NCBI GenBank assembly: GCA_910578085.1
Contig: CAJTPM010000061.1
Location: 1-14,070 of the forward strand
DNA from: an uncultured Lachnospiraceae bacterium
Lineage (GTDB): Bacteria > Bacillota > Clostridia > Lachnospirales > Lachnospiraceae
Length of the DNA: 14,070 nucleotides
Direction of reading: 5' to 3'
The notes beneath the pieces are model-generated. The model saw nothing but the letters and a program-made list of their open reading frames with translations. It ran no database searches and had not been told where the DNA came from. Each line of letters opens with the position of its first letter. The first letter of the stretch is position 1. Positions 1-7,309 of this stretch are shown here, in pieces. The translations under genes were made by a program, and so were the position numbers.

Positions 1-46
1 AAAATCGCTATGCCATAGCCTTGGCAGGCCATCGCACAGCGATTTT
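1..46. repeat. 46-nt imperfect palindrome (hairpin) at the window edge
   Basis: Read on the minus strand, a 21-nt arm beginning AAAATCGCTGTGCG and a 21-nt arm ending GCATAGCGATTTT flank a 4-nt loop (GCCA). Eighteen positions pair as Watson-Crick pairs, two as G-T and one is mismatched. The hairpin coincides with the point where the sensor reading frame at 8-355 loses resemblance to its family and stops. It lacks the G/C-stem plus U-tract layout of an intrinsic terminator. An inserted palindromic mobile element is possible, but the window ends here. Confidence 0.7.
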
Positions 47-355
47 GTTCAATTCCACTTTGTTTGCTTCTCCCTCCAAAAAAGCTTCCATCCCCGCATC
101 TTCCACCCCCGAGGCTATCATCTCTCTAATTTCCCCACTCTCAGACAGCTGATACATTCTCTCCGTCAGCAAATGAAGATTAGAACTCACATTCTGCGAT
201 GCGATCTTTACCATAGGCTCCATCGTATTTAACATCGTATGATCTGTTGTATTAAAGCTGGCAGCCACCATAAAAGAAGTGATCAGACATACGATCACTA
301 TAGAGACCACCATTACATAGCGTATGATTTTAGTCTTTATGCTTCCTTCCTTCAT
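8..355 (-). pseudogene. 5' part of a chemotaxis-receptor-like membrane sensor, truncated
   Basis: The 115-residue product has a short basic N-terminus, one strong hydrophobic helix at about residues 12-33, and then a helical region that should lie outside the membrane. This is the start expected of a methyl-accepting chemotaxis protein or a Cache-type sensor kinase, proteins that normally exceed 500 residues. No HAMP, signalling or kinase domain follows. The last 13 residues (from NKIAVRW to the TAG stop) are encoded by the hairpin at 1-46 and look unrelated to the family. Start ATG 353-355 is preceded by AGGAGAGG about 11 nt upstream. The gene begins 49 bp after the transglutaminase stop on the same strand, so the two are probably co-transcribed. 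The truncation is seen directly; whether the rest of the gene resumes beyond position 1 cannot be seen. Confidence 0.55.
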
Positions 356-404
356 ATGTTTAATATCCTCTCCTGAATCAATCTATCAATATACTCTGCC
401 AATC

Positions 405-3400
405 CTAAAATTTTCCTTTTGCATGAGCGATCGCAATGCCGATAAGTTCCACCAGCCCAAATCCCAAAATGCCGGCAATGATCAGCCAGAATCCCATATT
501 TTCACCGGACTTCCCGCTCTCATAAGCGCTCATCATCTCTTTATTCTGCTGCTTTTGTGCAGACTGGGGAACCGTTTCCGTTACGGATTCTTTTACCAGC
601 CCCTCTCCGCTTTCCTCTGCAGAGGCTATCATTTCGCCTTCTCCGTCTGCTTCTCCCGGCTTCCGTTCCGCGGCGACCCCGCCTTGATCAGCAGAAGGTG
701 TCACAGGCTTTTGTTTCTTCCCGGACACAGCCTGAGTCTCAGAAGACCGGATAGTCTGCTCCGGTGCCGACTGATCAGCTGCCGGTACAGAGGGAGCCCC
801 GGCGTTTTCCTGTTTCTTATCGGAAGTTCCGGAAGAACCGCCATTTCCCGATCCCCCGCTGGAAGATGCCTTTCCCGCCGATCCATTTCCTGCTGATCCC
901 TTTTCGTCCGATCCTTTTCCTGTCGTTTCCGTTCCCGCTGATACCTTTCCTCCCGAATCCTTTTCGGAAGTACCTGTCTCTTCCTGCGTCTCCTCCTTCT
1001 GTTTCTCCACGGCAAACGTCACTTCCAGAATATTTTCATCATAAGCAAGATCGTTAAATGCAAGCTGCACATTCATCGATCTGACGTCCGTCACATTCAG
1101 CTCTTTTCCGGACAGATTAACGCTTTTTATACAATAACCATCTTTTGCCTTCAATGTCACCGTTTGGGATTTATCCCTTTCCAGCTTGCAGATCTTATCG
1201 CTCCCTGTAATTTCCCCTCCCTCCGAATTCAGAAGCAGGACTTTTCTGACATCCTTTACCGCTTTGTCATCTTTTACCGCAACGACCGCATAGGGACTGA
1301 AGGATTTGCAGGCGATCACCAGTCCGTACTGTGTCACGGCACAGTCGATCTCCTCCACATCCACGATCTTTCCGCCTTTCTTTATAAAATGGTATGCCTT
1401 ATAAACCACACCCTCCGTATCGGCGCCATACCCCTCCGGAAATCCCACTGAAATCCTGACGCTGCTGCCGGTACTTACAATGCTTTTATTGCACAGCATC
1501 AGATCAATATTGTAGGTGGCGCTTTGCAGAACCGTATCTCCTTCCTCTTTGATCTTATCAAGCATTTCTTTCTTCTGATTTTTATCCGGTTCGCTCACCG
1601 AAAGCACCGGCTTTGACGCCACAATGGTTACATTGCTGACCACATCCTCCAATTTTTCTCCGGACGCAAGCACCCACCCTTTGCTGGAGAGATCTCCCGG
1701 TTCCAGAAGCTGAGGCTTTGCCCCCACATTAAAGTAATACCCCTGAGGACGGTATGCACAAATGGATATCTTTTTCTTCACATCATAGGTGAAACTATGA
1801 GGCTCTTTTAAACTGCCCTTTCCTCTGAGTCCTGTGATCTCAAATTCATAGGTGGCATAGTTATCTGCAAGCATCTCGCTGGGCGTAAAATCAAACGTTA
1901 TCGTACGGTCTCCATCCCAGCTGAACTTCTCGATCTTACTGTTGGCCGCCGCACTCCAGCCATCCTTTACCGTCAGTTTATATCCCGCTTTTTTTCCATC
2001 GTACTCTTCCAGCTGCTCGTCATATACGGCAGTGATCGAATAGGTATTTCCCATGGTCAGAAAACCGGTGTTGCCCGGTATCAGTCTGGTTGCCCAGGGA
2101 GCCGGCACATAGTTTCCCTTCGGATTTTCAAGCTGCCCTGTAGAGACAAGAAAGTCCTCCTCTGTCCCCTGGAACTCCCAGTTCCTGCTCAGTTCTTCCG
2201 CCGTCAGTTTGTCATCTCCGTAAAGCGGCCCCGCCGGCGCCATCTTTGTCACCGCAAATTCAATCAGTCTGCTGTTGGAATTGGCAATCACCAGCGCGTC
2301 CTTAAGCTGAGGCATCATAAACGGAGTCGGATCGGAATATCCCCATTTTCCCGGTTCATCTTCACCGGTTGCAGGCACATACTGATAAAACCGTGAAAGA
2401 ATATAAACGCCTTCCTTCTCCACCGCATCCTTGTAACCCAGGCCTTTATAGCTGACTTTGAACACGCCGGTCTCCCCTTCAAGTTCCGTTCCGCTCCTGT
2501 ATCCTACCCGCAGTCCGTCCTGATCAAACACAATTTTATATCCTTCACTGTCTGTGGTCCCCACACTGGAAGCGTCTCCGCTTCCTCCCGCCAGAACCGG
2601 ATATGTAAACAGAAAACCTGCAGGCGACATAATCCCATCCGGCACATGATGCTCTTTCATCACCGAACTGTCTGCCAGCAGATACGTATCGGAAGCAGCA
2701 CCGTCCTCCATGCCATCATTGGCAGTGGCATCCACACCGTACCATGTTCCATCTATCTGCACATAATTCCACATATGCAGGTTTCTGCTGCCGTCCGACT
2801 CCTGATAGTACCCCTGCACCAGAACGCTCTTTATTCCCATGGCATCCAGAACACTCTTTACCGCTCTGGCATATCCTTCGCAGAGGCTCTCCCCCTTTAC
2901 CAGGGCGCCGTAGGAAGTTCTGATATGTCCTGTGTTTCCTTCGCTGCAATTCGTTTCAAGTTTGTAGACCGTATCTTTCAGAATGGCATCATGGGCGGCA
3001 ATCACCTGCTCTTTGACCGCCTCGGCCTTTTTTGCCTCCCCGGCGATTCTGTTTATTTTGGCTTCCTGCTCTTTTATGGCATTCTCGACCTGCTCTTTCC
3101 CATCAAAACCCTTCGTAAAATAAACGCTTTCCTCATCCTTTGCTCCCAGATAAGCCCTGTAACCGCTCTCCTCATTTCCCTCCACCGTAATGGAAAGTGC
3201 TGAAAAATCCACATAAAAAATTTCCGGATAATCCGCATAAAAGGCATCCCTGGCCGCACCGAAGGCTTTCAGCAGGCTGTCATACTTTCCCTCGCAGGCT
3301 GCAAGCTCATCCTGCGTCATATGGCCGTTTGCCACAAGATCATAGCGCTCCGTACCCGTTTTCAGGATGCCCTGTTCATACATCCCGTACATGGCGTCAT

Positions 3401-3551
3401 AAACAGATTTCGCTTCCGCCGAAAGCTGATCATAATAGTACCTGACATTGTTCGTATTGGCTGCTTCCGCCCGGTCTTCGACACCGGTTAAACAGAAAAC
3501 CGCTACAAGAAGCAACGCCAGAAACACAGCCGTTTTTCTCTTTTGTTTCAT
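405..3551 (-). CDS. Exported transglutaminase-like surface protein with C-terminal membrane anchor
   Basis: This 1048-residue protein has an N-terminal signal peptide (MKQKRK, a hydrophobic core at about 8-22, then a cleavage-compatible AEA near 28-31). A transglutaminase-like (papain-fold) domain spans about residues 180-290. Its likely catalytic triad is Cys224 in GESLCEGYARA, His259 in NLHMWNYV and Asp274 in YGVDATAND. Residues about 330-860 look like beta-rich modules. Residues about 875-1005 are low-complexity, rich in Gly, Ser, Lys, Glu and Gln, probably a wall-spanning stalk. A hydrophobic helix at about 1020-1043 followed by HAKGKF anchors the protein. There is no LPXTG sorting motif, so sortase attachment is not supported. 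Start ATG 3549-3551 follows GAGGAGAGGGAAAAGAG. In this fold the domain may be a crosslinking enzyme, a protease or an amidase; the substrate is unknown. A consensus promoter and a structured leader precede it. Confidence 0.85.
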   Translation of the reverse strand: MKQKRKTAVFLALLLVAVFCLTGVEDRAEAANTNNVRYYYDQLSAEAKSVYDAMYGMYEQGILKTGTERYDLVANGHMTQDELAACEGKYDSLLKAFGAARDAFYADYPEIFYVDFSALSITVEGNEESGYRAYLGAKDEESVYFTKGFDGKEQVENAIKEQEAKINRIAGEAKKAEAVKEQVIAAHDAILKDTVYKLETNCSEGNTGHIRTSYGALVKGESLCEGYARAVKSVLDAMGIKSVLVQGYYQESDGSRNLHMWNYVQIDGTWYGVDATANDGMEDGAASDTYLLADSSVMKEHHVPDGIMSPAGFLFTYPVLAGGSGDASSVGTTDSEGYKIVFDQDGLRVGYRSGTELEGETGVFKVSYKGLGYKDAVEKEGVYILSRFYQYVPATGEDEPGKWGYSDPTPFMMPQLKDALVIANSNSRLIEFAVTKMAPAGPLYGDDKLTAEELSRNWEFQGTEEDFLVSTGQLENPKGNYVPAPWATRLIPGNTGFLTMGNTYSITAVYDEQLEEYDGKKAGYKLTVKDGWSAAANSKIEKFSWDGDRTITFDFTPSEMLADNYATYEFEITGLRGKGSLKEPHSFTYDVKKKISICAYRPQGYYFNVGAKPQLLEPGDLSSKGWVLASGEKLEDVVSNVTIVASKPVLSVSEPDKNQKKEMLDKIKEEGDTVLQSATYNIDLMLCNKSIVSTGSSVRISVGFPEGYGADTEGVVYKAYHFIKKGGKIVDVEEIDCAVTQYGLVIACKSFSPYAVVAVKDDKAVKDVRKVLLLNSEGGEITGSDKICKLERDKSQTVTLKAKDGYCIKSVNLSGKELNVTDVRSMNVQLAFNDLAYDENILEVTFAVEKQKEETQEETGTSEKDSGGKVSAGTETTGKGSDEKGSAGNGSAGKASSSGGSGNGGSSGTSDKKQENAGAPSVPAADQSAPEQTIRSSETQAVSGKKQKPVTPSADQGGVAAERKPGEADGEGEMIASAEESGEGLVKESVTETVPQSAQKQQNKEMMSAYESGKSGENMGFWLIIAGILGFGLVELIGIAIAHAKGKF

Positions 3552-3601
3552 CTCTTTTCCCTCTCCTCATGGTAATCTATTTCTTTTGCATCTCCAGGTA
3601 A

Positions 3602-3714
3602 GCAGGGAAGATTTATCTTCTCTGCCCGCCGCGCGGAGCGCATACCGCCAAGCAGCTGATTTCCGTATGCTCTCCCGTGCACAAAAAAGGCACCCGCCAT
3701 TACAGTATGTGCCT
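3602..3714 (-). ncRNA. Candidate structured leader RNA, copy A (upstream of the transglutaminase gene)
   Basis: On the minus strand the leader folds as follows. P1 is AGGCAC (3714-3709) with GTGCCT (3693-3688), followed by a T-run at 3688-3683. P2 is an outer helix GTGC (3682-3679) with GCGC (3634-3631), enclosing GGAG-A-GCATAC (3675-3665) with GTATGC-G-CTCC (3645-3635). Next comes unpaired GGCGG (3630-3626). P3 is GCAG-A-GAAGAT (3625-3615) with ATCTTC-C-CTGC (3612-3602). The same order of helices and conserved blocks recurs at 8947-9068 with different helix sequences. The 3' edge is 50 nt before the start codon. I do not recognise a known riboswitch class; a cis-regulatory role is inferred. 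Confidence 0.6.
3683..3714 (-). terminator. Intrinsic-terminator-like hairpin with T6 tract
   Basis: A 6-bp stem AGGCAC/GTGCCT with a 15-nt loop is followed by TTTTTT on the minus strand. It lies 88 bp after the stop of the last ABC importer gene and could end that operon. It also lies about 20 nt downstream of the expected start of the transglutaminase transcript, so it doubles as the P1 hairpin of leader copy A. Both roles are compatible with the sequence. Confidence 0.55.
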
Positions 3715-3740
3715 GATTTTTCCAGCTATTTGCAGTTTTT

Positions 3741-3769
3741 ATTATATCGAAAAGAACTTACCATGTCAA
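3741..3769 (-). promoter_or_regulatory. Sigma-A promoter of the transglutaminase gene
   Basis: On the minus strand, TTGACA (3769-3764) is separated by exactly 17 nt from TATAAT (3746-3741), a perfect consensus. Transcription should begin near 3734, giving a leader of about 180 nt that contains the structured element. Confidence 0.85.
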
Positions 3770-3801
3770 TCGGTCAACAGTACATTTTGCAACTATATTT
3801 T

Positions 3802-4404
3802 CTATATCGTCAGATCAATAATTCCTGTAGCAGTCCTCTCTGCCAGATACCTGTTATGGGTGACGGTAAGTATGCCCATATTCCTCTTTTCCGCCTCCTT
3901 AAAAATCACCTTCCAGATCTGCGCCTGAGTGATCCCATCCAACATAGTGCTGATCTCATCACAGATCAGGTAATCCGCACCGCTCATCAGTGCCCTAGCC
4001 ACACAGAATCTCTGCAGTTCACCGCCGGAAAGTTCTCTCGGAAAGCGCTCAAGCCAGGCCTGCTCCATGCCGAAAGCATCAAGCACCTCCTCCCTGAGGC
4101 TGCCGCTTTCTTCCAACACCTTCTTAAGCTTCCAGCGGGGATTCACTGCCTTTTCGGGATGCTGGAAGATCAGCTGGACAGGGCAAATTCCCTTCCGGGG
4201 AAGCTGCTTTCCGTCAAGCAATACCTCTCCTCTGACCGGTTCCAGATACCCCGCTAACAGCATGGCAAGGGTGGTCTTACCGAAACCGCTGGGCGCAAAA
4301 ACCGCCAGACGCTGCCCTCTGTCAATGGTTATACTGCGGCCTTCCAGAATCCAGGGCTGCCTGCGGCCATATCGAAAACTTATATTTTTTGCCTCAAGCG
4401 CCAT
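3802..4404 (-). CDS. ABC importer ATPase, second subunit (peptide/nickel type)
   Basis: A 200-residue nucleotide-binding subunit. Visible motifs are Walker A APSGFGKT (37-44), with Ala in place of the usual first Gly, Q-loop Gln81, signature LSGGE (125-129), Walker B YLICDE (145-150) ending in Asp-Glu, and switch His183 in VTHN. It is shorter than the usual 260-330 residues and lacks the cysteine-containing C-terminal extension seen in its partner ATPase. Its start overlaps the end of the upstream ATPase gene by 11 bp, with GAGGTG 7 nt before the ATG, so the two are translationally coupled and probably form the cytoplasmic ATPase heterodimer. It is the last gene of the importer operon. The ATPase family is certain; the substrate is not. 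Confidence 0.9.
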   Translation of the reverse strand: MALEAKNISFRYGRRQPWILEGRSITIDRGQRLAVFAPSGFGKTTLAMLLAGYLEPVRGEVLLDGKQLPRKGICPVQLIFQHPEKAVNPRWKLKKVLEESGSLREEVLDAFGMEQAWLERFPRELSGGELQRFCVARALMSGADYLICDEISTMLDGITQAQIWKVIFKEAEKRNMGILTVTHNRYLAERTATGIIDLTI

Positions 4405-5329
4405 GGTAACACCTCACTTCCCCACTCCGTATTTCTGATACGGGCGGAACCTGTTTCTCACACTGCTTTGTTCTATGGGGACACCGTGGTGCAAACAGGC
4501 AGCCTTCCGGCAGACTGCCCGCGTAGGGCTGGAACCCCGGAAGCGGCTCAAAGCCGTTTTGCGGCAGCGCTCTCCACAACGCTCTGGAATAGGGGTGGCG
4601 CAGAGCGTCCGGCCCCTTCTTAAAGTCCGATGACGGCGCGGTTTCCACTGTGGTTCCCGCATAAAATACGGCAACCCTGTCCGCAAAGTTAACCGCAAGA
4701 TCAATATCATGGGTGATCAGAATAACGGCCTTTCCCTCATCGGCCATCTCCCGGAACATCCGCAAAGCTTCCACAGCCTGTTCCAGGCTCATGCCGGGCG
4801 TGGGCTCATCCGCCAGAATCAGTTCCGCATCTGTCATCAGGGCAGTGGATACCAGCACACGCCTCGCCATACCGCCTGAAAGTTCAAAGGGATAAAGCCG
4901 CTTTGTCTGTTCCGGCAGGCCAAGCCGCTTAAAAAGCGCCCGTCGCTTTTCCGCCTGCTTCGGCCTCCGATACCCTTCCGTCTGAGGACCCACCTTCATA
5001 AGCGGATCCAGAAAAGCAACCGACTGCGGCACAAACGCGATCTCCGTTCCCCGAAGCTTTTTCTGCAGTTTCGGCGTAAGCTCCTGTCCTTTGTAGTGCA
5101 GATGCCCGCCCACCGTGGCGTTATCCGGCAAAATACCCAAAACAGCGGAAGCAAGCAGGCTTTTGCCGGAGCCGGAAGAACCTGCAATGGCAACGATCTC
5201 CCCGGGATATACCGTCAGATACAGATCGGAGATCACCTGCAGATCCTTTTGTTCAAATCCCTGGTCATACATGCGAAAGGACACGGACAGGTTATGTATT
5301 TCCAGTAATGTTTCCTTCTTCTGTTCCAT
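4394..5329 (-). CDS. ABC importer ATPase, first subunit (DppD/NikD/OppD-like)
   Basis: A 311-residue nucleotide-binding protein with every canonical motif: Walker A GSSGSGKS (50-57), Q-loop Gln102, signature LSGGM (150-154), Walker B ELILADE (169-175) and switch His207. It carries the oligopeptide/dipeptide-transporter C-terminal extension with a cysteine cluster (CLFAPRCPHRTKQC, 277-290), as found in DppD, OppD and NikD. I place the start at ATG 5327-5329, which follows AGGGGGAAAT and lies 8 bp after the permease stop. The frame stays open much further upstream, but that part only shadows the permease gene. It overlaps the next ATPase by 11 bp. Role: ATP hydrolysis on the inner face of the membrane, paired with the 3802-4404 product and the two permeases. 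Confidence 0.93.
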   Translation of the reverse strand: MEQKKETLLEIHNLSVSFRMYDQGFEQKDLQVISDLYLTVYPGEIVAIAGSSGSGKSLLASAVLGILPDNATVGGHLHYKGQELTPKLQKKLRGTEIAFVPQSVAFLDPLMKVGPQTEGYRRPKQAEKRRALFKRLGLPEQTKRLYPFELSGGMARRVLVSTALMTDAELILADEPTPGMSLEQAVEALRMFREMADEGKAVILITHDIDLAVNFADRVAVFYAGTTVETAPSSDFKKGPDALRHPYSRALWRALPQNGFEPLPGFQPYAGSLPEGCLFAPRCPHRTKQCEKQVPPVSEIRSGEVRCYHGA

Positions 5330-5337
5330 ATTTCCCC

Positions 5338-6162
5338 CTATTCCTGTGCGCTGTAAGGATCCAGTATTCTCCGCAGCTGTTCTCCCAGCCTGTCGATCAT
5401 CAGGACAAGCAATACTAACGTCAGACCGGGCAGCACCGCGCTCCACCACATTCCCGCGGACAGACAGCGCATGCTCTCCGACAGGATGATGCCGATGGCC
5501 GGCTGTTCCGGGGGCAGACCGAATCCCAGAAAAGAGATCGAGGCTTCGTGCAGGATCGCATGGGGAAACATCAGGATCAGTCCCACCAAAAACTGCGGTG
5601 CCAGATGCGGCAGCATATGATGCATCAGAATAAAACCGCCGGATTTCCCGAGTTTTCGCGAAATGGCCACATACCGCTCCGAACGCAGCTGCAAAACCTC
5701 GCCTCTGACCAGTCTGGCCAGACTGCACCAGTGGGTTGCGGCGATTCCCGCGATCAGTCCTTTTAAGCCCCGCCCCAGGGCAAAGGATATCAAAATAATC
5801 AGGATGGTATGGGGGATCCCCATCACCAGATCGATCAGCCAGCTTATCACGGCATCCACCCGTTTGGAGCCGATGGCCGCGGCCGCTCCCGCAAGCACCG
5901 CGATCACCGCACTGACCGCAGAGGCGGCCAGACCCACCGTAATGCTGACGGAGAGACCTTTCAGCGTGCGAAAAAACAGATCTCTCCCCAGCGCATCCGT
6001 CCCGAAAGGATGGGCCGGACAGGGCGGAAGCTTTGCGTTTAAAAAACTGCCTGTCACCATATCTTCCGAAATCAAAATACCGCTGCTATAGACTGCAGCC
6101 AGCATAACAGCCATGAGCACGGTAAAAAGCATCATTCTGCTTCGACGGTTTATTCTCTTCAT
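5338..6162 (-). CDS. ABC importer permease, second subunit (DppC/NikC-like)
   Basis: A 274-residue integral membrane protein. It has an N-terminal transmembrane helix (about 10-30), then the family signature HPFGTDALGRDLF in the first outer loop, followed by about five more hydrophobic segments. The cytoplasmic coupling (EAA-type) loop around SERYVAISRKLGKSGG contacts the ATPases. The late motif ASISFLGFGLPP is typical of DppC, OppC and NikC. The start ATG overlaps the previous permease stop as ATGA, and the stop lies 8 bp before the next ATPase start. Role: forms the membrane channel together with the 6159-7154 product. Substrate specificity cannot be read from this subunit. Confidence 0.93.
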   Translation of the reverse strand: MKRINRRSRMMLFTVLMAVMLAAVYSSGILISEDMVTGSFLNAKLPPCPAHPFGTDALGRDLFFRTLKGLSVSITVGLAASAVSAVIAVLAGAAAAIGSKRVDAVISWLIDLVMGIPHTILIILISFALGRGLKGLIAGIAATHWCSLARLVRGEVLQLRSERYVAISRKLGKSGGFILMHHMLPHLAPQFLVGLILMFPHAILHEASISFLGFGLPPEQPAIGIILSESMRCLSAGMWWSAVLPGLTLVLLVLMIDRLGEQLRRILDPYSAQE

Positions 6163-7154
6163 TTCCCCACCTCTCTAATCTGGGGATCGATCACCCCGTA
6201 AAGCAGATTTGCAATCATGTTGCCGACACACACAAACAGCGCGGAAACCAGTGTCACGCCGAGAAGCAGCGGAACATCCCCCTGCAGTCCGGCCGCTGAT
6301 ACAGCACTGCCGAGTCCCGGATAACTGAACACATTTTCCGCCATCACCGAGCCCCCAAACAGCTCCGCAAAGGAAGCAAACTGCAGCGTCAGCGCAGGGA
6401 GCAGAATATTGCGCAGTCCGTGGCGGCGCAGAATCGTCCACCGTCCCTCTCCTCTCGCCCTGGCAAACAGAACATATTCACTGTTTAATACATCCACCAG
6501 CTTCTGACGGGTGTGCAGTGCAATACCGGAAAAGGACGTCAGACTCAGCGTAAAGGCCGGCAGAATCAGGTGATAGAGTTTCTGTCCCAGAGTTACCTTC
6601 TCGCGAAGCACACCCACAGGGGAAGAAAATCCAACGGGAAACCAGCCAAGCCGCACGGAAAAGATCAGGAGAAACACTAACCCCAGCCAGAAGACAGGGA
6701 CACTGCTCAGGAACAGGCAAAACTTCTTTATGATCTTATCCGGCAGCCTGTCCCTGTACATTCCCATCACGCACCCCAGGACAAATCCCGTCGCCCCGGC
6801 CAGTATCCATGCGCACAGCATCAGGGCAAGGGAATTGAGAAACCGCTCGCCGATAATGTCCGCCACAGGTCTGCGGTAAATTGCCGATTCGCCGAAATTT
6901 CCATGAAGCAGTTCTGTGAACCATCCGATATAGCGATCCACCGGCGCATCATCCAGTCCCCAATACGCCTCGATCTCAGCCCGCTGCTCAGGCGATACGG
7001 CAGTGCCAAGTCCTGAGATATACTGCCCCACGGGATCCACCGGCGACAGGTTTACAAGCACAAAGGCCAGAATGGTCACCGCAAACAGCAGGGAGATCAT
7101 TTTTATACCGTATGAGACAAAGATGCGGGCAAGCCGCCCAAATGTTCTTTTCAT
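6159..7154 (-). CDS. ABC importer permease, first subunit (DppB/NikB-like)
   Basis: A 331-residue membrane protein of the usual DppB/NikB length. It has an N-terminal helix (about 17-37), a first outer loop carrying the family pattern LSPVDPV and then YWGLDDAPVDRYIGWF, and about five further helices. The coupling loop SEYVLFARARGEGRWTILRRHG is followed by LRNILLPALT, a hallmark of the family. Start ATG 7152-7154 is preceded by AAGG about 8 nt upstream. The gene sits 154 bp after the lipoprotein gene, a gap containing a small hairpin, and overlaps the next permease by 4 bp. Role: half of the membrane channel of the importer. Confidence 0.93.
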   Translation of the reverse strand: MKRTFGRLARIFVSYGIKMISLLFAVTILAFVLVNLSPVDPVGQYISGLGTAVSPEQRAEIEAYWGLDDAPVDRYIGWFTELLHGNFGESAIYRRPVADIIGERFLNSLALMLCAWILAGATGFVLGCVMGMYRDRLPDKIIKKFCLFLSSVPVFWLGLVFLLIFSVRLGWFPVGFSSPVGVLREKVTLGQKLYHLILPAFTLSLTSFSGIALHTRQKLVDVLNSEYVLFARARGEGRWTILRRHGLRNILLPALTLQFASFAELFGGSVMAENVFSYPGLGSAVSAAGLQGDVPLLLGVTLVSALFVCVGNMIANLLYGVIDPQIREVGK

Positions 7155-7290
7155 AGTTTACCTTATTTCCGCGCTGCTTTTGTCTCGATTTATTGGAACT
7201 GCACATTGACCAGTTTGTGCCAGGCAGCGCCCAGACACAACTCCCACTATTTCCTCCATAGATATCACAATCCAAAAGCCAGGAAAGCGG

Positions 7291-7309
7291 ACTGCTGAAA
7301 AATAGCAGT
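7291..7309 (-). other. Intercistronic hairpin after the binding-protein gene
   Basis: ACTGCT (7291-7296) and AGCAGT (7304-7309) form a 6-bp stem with a 7-nt loop, touching the lipoprotein stop codon. No U-tract follows on the minus strand. Such hairpins often stabilise the abundant binding-protein message relative to downstream transporter genes; that role is inferred here. Confidence 0.4.

Noticed and set aside
2646..3203. Long plus-strand open frame opposite the transglutaminase gene (also 324-896 and 3448-4257)
   Set aside because: Each is antisense to a clear minus-strand gene, has no family resemblance or credible ribosome-binding site, and is expected by chance in moderately GC-rich coding DNA.
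5330..5728. N-terminal extension of the first ATPase to 444 residues
   Set aside because: The extra 133 residues are a frame shadow of the permease gene. A strong ribosome-binding site precedes ATG 5329 and family members start there.
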